Assembly: GCA_029938175.1 (NCBI GenBank)
Contig: JAPYON010000013.1
Location: forward strand, 1 to 36,975
From: Paracoccaceae bacterium
GTDB lineage: Bacteria; Pseudomonadota; Alphaproteobacteria; Rhodobacterales; Rhodobacteraceae
Direction of reading: 5' to 3'
DNA length: 36,975 nt
The position numbers and the translations under genes are program-made. Shown here one piece after another: positions 34,630 through 36,975 of this stretch. Under the pieces are notes generated by a model, which was not told where the DNA came from, searched no databases, and saw nothing but the letters and a program-made list of their open reading frames with translations. Within the stretch, counting starts at the first letter, position 1. Every line of letters begins with the position of its first letter.

Positions 34630-35352
34630 ATGACACGCCCTAACATCAAACCAGCGGATGCTCCGCGGCGGAATTTCTATGGCCGTCGTCGGGGTAAAGC
34701 CTTACGCAAGAACCAGATCAAACATCTGGATACGACACTGGAGGCGGTGTCGCCCAAGGGCGTTTCGTTTGAAGAAAACCCTGACCGGAACCCGATTAAT
34801 CTGGACGCGTTGTTCGGTAACGACCACCCTGTCTGGCTGGAAATCGGCTTTGGCGGGGGCGAGCATTTGTTGCATATGGCGCAAACTTATCCTGATACCA
34901 ATCTGTTGGGCGTCGAGGCGTTTTTGAACGGTGTTGCCAAAATCGTGCCTCTCATAGATGAGCATTATCTGACAAATGCTCGGGTGCATTGGGGAGACGC
35001 ACGCGACTTATTGGAGGTGCTGCCAGAGGGCGGCCTCGATAAGGTATTCCTGCTGTACCCAGATCCGTGGCACAAAACTCGCCATCATGCGCGCCGCTTT
35101 GTGAATGTGGAAAATTTGGATATGATTTCGCGGGTTCTGAAGCCCGGCGGCATTTTTCGTGTGGCGACAGACATCGAAAACTATGTTCATCATACGCTGG
35201 AGCGGATCATACCCCGAGATGATTTTGAATGGTTGGCTGAAACCGCTCAAGACTGGCGCGCGCCATGGTCCGACTGGACCCGCACAAGATACGAGACCAA
35301 GGCGGTTCGAGAAGGGCGCACTCCGCATTATCTAACTTTTCGTAAAACCTGA
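34630..35352 (+). CDS. trmB: tRNA (guanine(46)-N7)-methyltransferase
   Basis: 240-residue SAM-dependent methyltransferase. N-terminal RRNFYGRRRGKALRKNQIKHLDTTLEAV, SAM motif WLEIGFGGGEHLLHMA, acidic loop GVEAFLNGVAKI, catalytic stretch KVFLLYPDPWHKTRHHARRFV and C-terminal TRTRYETKAVREGRTPHYLTFRK (the T-x-[FY]-E-x-[KR] signature) are intact. ATG 10 bp after the metK remnant's stop. Needs SAM. Confidence 0.96.
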   Translation: MTRPNIKPADAPRRNFYGRRRGKALRKNQIKHLDTTLEAVSPKGVSFEENPDRNPINLDALFGNDHPVWLEIGFGGGEHLLHMAQTYPDTNLLGVEAFLNGVAKIVPLIDEHYLTNARVHWGDARDLLEVLPEGGLDKVFLLYPDPWHKTRHHARRFVNVENLDMISRVLKPGGIFRVATDIENYVHHTLERIIPRDDFEWLAETAQDWRAPWSDWTRTRYETKAVREGRTPHYLTFRKT

Positions 35353-35428
35353 TCGTGGTTGATACAGGTCAAGGTGATGCATAGGTATTAACTGTTCAAT
35401 ATTCATAACGAATATGAAGGATAAGCCT

Positions 35429-35746
35429 ATGAAATCGATTACTGAACGTGAAACAAGGATGCGGGCTCGCTTGATAGAGCTGGATCAGCACATGCACAAA
35501 ATCGAGGATGCACTTGACGAAACGCCCAACCCCGATGTTGAAGAACGTGCGGTTGAGCGTGAGAACGGCGAAGTACTTGAAAGTCTCGGAAATGCCGATA
35601 TGCTGGAATCTCGCATGATTGAAGCCGCACTGGGTCGTGTCGCAGGGGGCGAATACGGATATTGTATCGAGTGCGGAGACAAGGTTTCCGAAGAACGTCT
35701 GGACGTGTTACCGGCGACTCCGAAATGCCGAAAATGTGCGTCCTGA
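35429..35746 (+). CDS. TraR/DksA-family C4 zinc-finger protein
   Basis: 105-residue DksA-like protein. Long N-terminal helical hairpin (about residues 5-75) and C-terminal zinc finger CIECGDKVSEERLDVLPATPKCRKC. The tip residues look different from E. coli DksA (D-x-A-D); LGNADMLESRMIEAALGRVAGGEYGYC resembles the shorter DksA-like proteins of alphaproteobacteria. SD AAGGA 7 nt before ATG 35429, so 35429 is preferred to 35414. May modulate RNA polymerase in stress. The 67-aa gene and permease remnant follow closely. Confidence 0.88.
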   Translation: MKSITERETRMRARLIELDQHMHKIEDALDETPNPDVEERAVERENGEVLESLGNADMLESRMIEAALGRVAGGEYGYCIECGDKVSEERLDVLPATPKCRKCAS

Positions 35747-35767
35747 CCTTATAAGAGAGGAGTAGTT

Positions 35768-35971
35768 ATGCCTTTTGAAAGCCTGAAAGCCCGTATGGGG
35801 ATGCTGTTGGAGCAGATGGTCCATCAGCCCGAAGATATGCATGAATTACAAGAAACCCTGCGCGAGGAATTGGCCGAGTTGCAGGCGTCCGGTTTGCCGG
35901 TTCCGAGTGATCTAGTCAAACTGGAGCAAAGTCTGAAAGATCGTTTAAACCTGCCAAAATCCGATAAATGA
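35768..35971 (+). CDS. 67-aa conserved-looking small protein, function unknown
   Basis: Soluble, acidic, mostly helical protein (MPFESLKARMGMLLEQMVHQPEDMHELQETLREELAELQASG then LPVPSDLVKLEQSLKDRL); a coiled coil is likely at residues 4-42. SD AGAGAGGAG 6 nt before ATG. It is 21 bp after the DksA-like gene, and its stop overlaps the permease remnant's start (ATGA). I do not recognise a function; clear signals and coupling support it as real. Confidence 0.75.
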   Translation: MPFESLKARMGMLLEQMVHQPEDMHELQETLREELAELQASGLPVPSDLVKLEQSLKDRLNLPKSDK

Positions 35972-36317
35972 GCCAACCCAAAGACGAGACGTCGCTTGCA
36001 CGGGTCATAAGCCTGCCGCTTTTGGTGTTGTATGGTTGGGCCGTAAAGGCAGAATCCCCAAGATATTCTTCCGCCTTCACCACAAGACCAAAACGCCGGT
36101 GATTTCGACACTAGCCCTGTTTTTTCCAATCGGAGCACTCGCCGAACTTACTACGCAGTTCATACTGGCCGTATTCGCTTTGGTTAACCTCTCGTTAGTG
36201 GTTTTGAAATTGCGAAAGGTCGCGGCACCGGAGGAAGCTTATACAGTTGGAATATGGGTTCCTGCGGGTGGCGTAATCGCAGCAGTTGGCCTGCTGGTTA
36301 GTCCTTGGTTGATTTAG
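35968..36317 (+). pseudogene. APC-family amino-acid permease, internally deleted and frameshifted
   Basis: Frame 1 from the ATG at 35968 (overlapping the previous stop) gives MSQPKDETSLARVISLPLLVLYG, the cytoplasmic tail and start of helix 1 of APC permeases. After about 36031-36036 (TATGGTTGGG) the family's C terminus follows in another frame: MGRKGRIPKIFFRLHHKTKTPV, STLALFFPIGALAELTTQFILAVFALVNLSLVVLKLRK and a last helix, to the TAG at 36315-36317. About ten helices of a ~430-residue transporter are missing. The join lies where both halves have an L-Y-G motif (helix 1 and the L-Y-G-M-G before the last loop), as if two short repeats recombined. A further ~10 residues in the STLALFF helix also seem missing. 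Confidence 0.82.
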
Positions 36318-36339
36318 TCAAGAACAACACATTCAATTC

Positions 36340-36367
36340 TTGTAATATGAAAAACGCCTCTTATATA
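36340..36367 (+). promoter_or_regulatory. Candidate promoter of the persulfide-dioxygenase-like gene
   Basis: TTGTAA (36340-36345), 16 nt, TATATA (36362-36367), 33 nt before the ATG. An inverted TTCA...TGAA lies across the -35. In other alphaproteobacteria such genes are controlled by ArsR-type BigR/SqrR repressors, but their operator is not clear here. Confidence 0.45.
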
Positions 36368-36399
36368 GGTCTCAACACAGATCAAACAGGGGACATCCC

Positions 36400-36975
36400 A
36401 TGACACCTGAAGTAAAAGCATTTTTCGACAACGCTACGAACACAGTTTCTTTTGTAATCAAAGATCCTGAAAGCAGCAGCGTTGCAATTCTCGACTCGGT
36501 TCTGGATTTCGATTTCGCGAGCGGCCGCACGGATACGGCTTCGGCAGACAAGGTGATCTCTTACGTCAAAGAGAACTACCTACAAGTCGAGTGGATTCTG
36601 GAATCGCACGTGCACGCTGACCATCTGTCCGCCGCGCCTTACATCCAGAGGCAGTTGGGTGGCAAGATCGGGATTGGTGCGAACATAACAGTGGTGCAGG
36701 GTGTATTTGGCAAAGTCTTCAACGAGGGCAGCGAGTTCCAACGGGACGGCTCGCAGTTTGACCAGTTATTTGTCGAGGGTGATGTCATCGAAATAGGCAA
36801 TATGAAGGTCGATATTATGCACACACCGGGGCATACGCCAGCTTGCATGACATACGTTGTTGGCGACGCGGCTTTTGTTGGTGACACGATGTTTATGCCG
36901 GATTTCGGAACTGCACGTTGCGATTTCCCGGGTGGATCGGCCGAGGATTTATATGCTTCGATCCAGAAAATTCTG
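36400..36975 (+). CDS. ETHE1/Blh-type persulfide dioxygenase, 3' end outside window
   Basis: The first 192 codons of a metallo-beta-lactamase-fold enzyme that oxidises glutathione persulfide to sulfite. Metal motif SHVHADHLSA (H-x-H-x-D-H), then IMHTPGHTPACMTYVVGDAAFVGDTMFMPDFGTARCDFPGGSAEDLY, where the third histidine and the bridging aspartate of the di-metal-type fold lie, with Fe(II) bound by H/H/D in this family. GGGGAC in SD position before the ATG. Open to the window's end; no lesion. Roseobacter relatives are often followed by rhodanese and sulfur-transport genes, which would lie outside the window. Confidence 0.9.
   Translation, partial: MTPEVKAFFDNATNTVSFVIKDPESSSVAILDSVLDFDFASGRTDTASADKVISYVKENYLQVEWILESHVHADHLSAAPYIQRQLGGKIGIGANITVVQGVFGKVFNEGSEFQRDGSQFDQLFVEGDVIEIGNMKVDIMHTPGHTPACMTYVVGDAAFVGDTMFMPDFGTARCDFPGGSAEDLYASIQKIL

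Noticed and set aside
1-36975. tRNA, rRNA, CRISPR, IS, prophage or toxin-antitoxin systems
   Set aside because: Looked for by eye on both strands; none found. tRNAscan and ISfinder-type searches would be needed to exclude small ones.

Overview
The window looks like a chromosomal segment of a marine Rhodobacterales (Roseobacter-group) alphaproteobacterium. This rests on the protein families (DUF2794, HspQ, IalB-type, asparaginase II type, a GcvT-fused dimethylglycine/sarcosine dehydrogenase), on the gene order miaB - OmpA-like - phoH - ybeY - corC - lnt - metK - trmB, and on moderate GC content. I see no rRNA, tRNA, CRISPR array, IS element or prophage.

Layout. (1) 1-5.0 kb: end of an MFS transporter; a lytic-transglycosylase lipoprotein; a broken U32 peptidase gene; an AEC transporter whose start region is triplicated; hspQ. 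(2) 5.0-12.6 kb: gamma-glutamyltransferase, a DUF2794 protein, asparaginase, an IalB-like protein, rlmN, two L,D-transpeptidases around a CAP lipoprotein, and a 63-aa membrane peptide with a strong terminator. (3) 12.6-20.6 kb: a yjbH-yjbF exopolysaccharide-type operon; a GntR regulator coupled to an SDR gene; a glycine-zipper/OmpA lipoprotein; ada-like repair methyltransferase; nth overlapping an adenosine-kinase-like gene. (4) 20.6-27.9 kb: a broken GFA gene, a dimethylglycine-dehydrogenase-like gene, panC-panB, an M3 oligopeptidase and an MFS remnant. (5) 27.9-37 kb: miaB, two decayed OmpA-type genes, phoH-ybeY-corC-lnt, a gutted metK, trmB, a DksA-like protein, a 67-aa protein, a gutted amino-acid permease and the start of an ETHE1/Blh-type persulfide dioxygenase.

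The main result is gene decay. At least seven genes in 37 kb are visibly broken, by different routes: nonsense codons (U32, MFS), frameshifts (U32, GFA, both OmpA-like genes), loss of conserved cysteines (U32), and large internal deletions that keep the first and last parts of a gene (metK, APC permease). Informational and cofactor genes beside them are intact. metK (S-adenosylmethionine synthetase) keeps about 32 N-terminal and 84 C-terminal codons, although the SAM-using enzymes RlmN, MiaB and TrmB are intact. Either another metK or a SAM importer lies elsewhere, or this locus is mis-assembled. The pattern fits a lineage in an active phase of genome reduction. Indel errors alone cannot explain it, because several lesions are substitutions or clean internal deletions.
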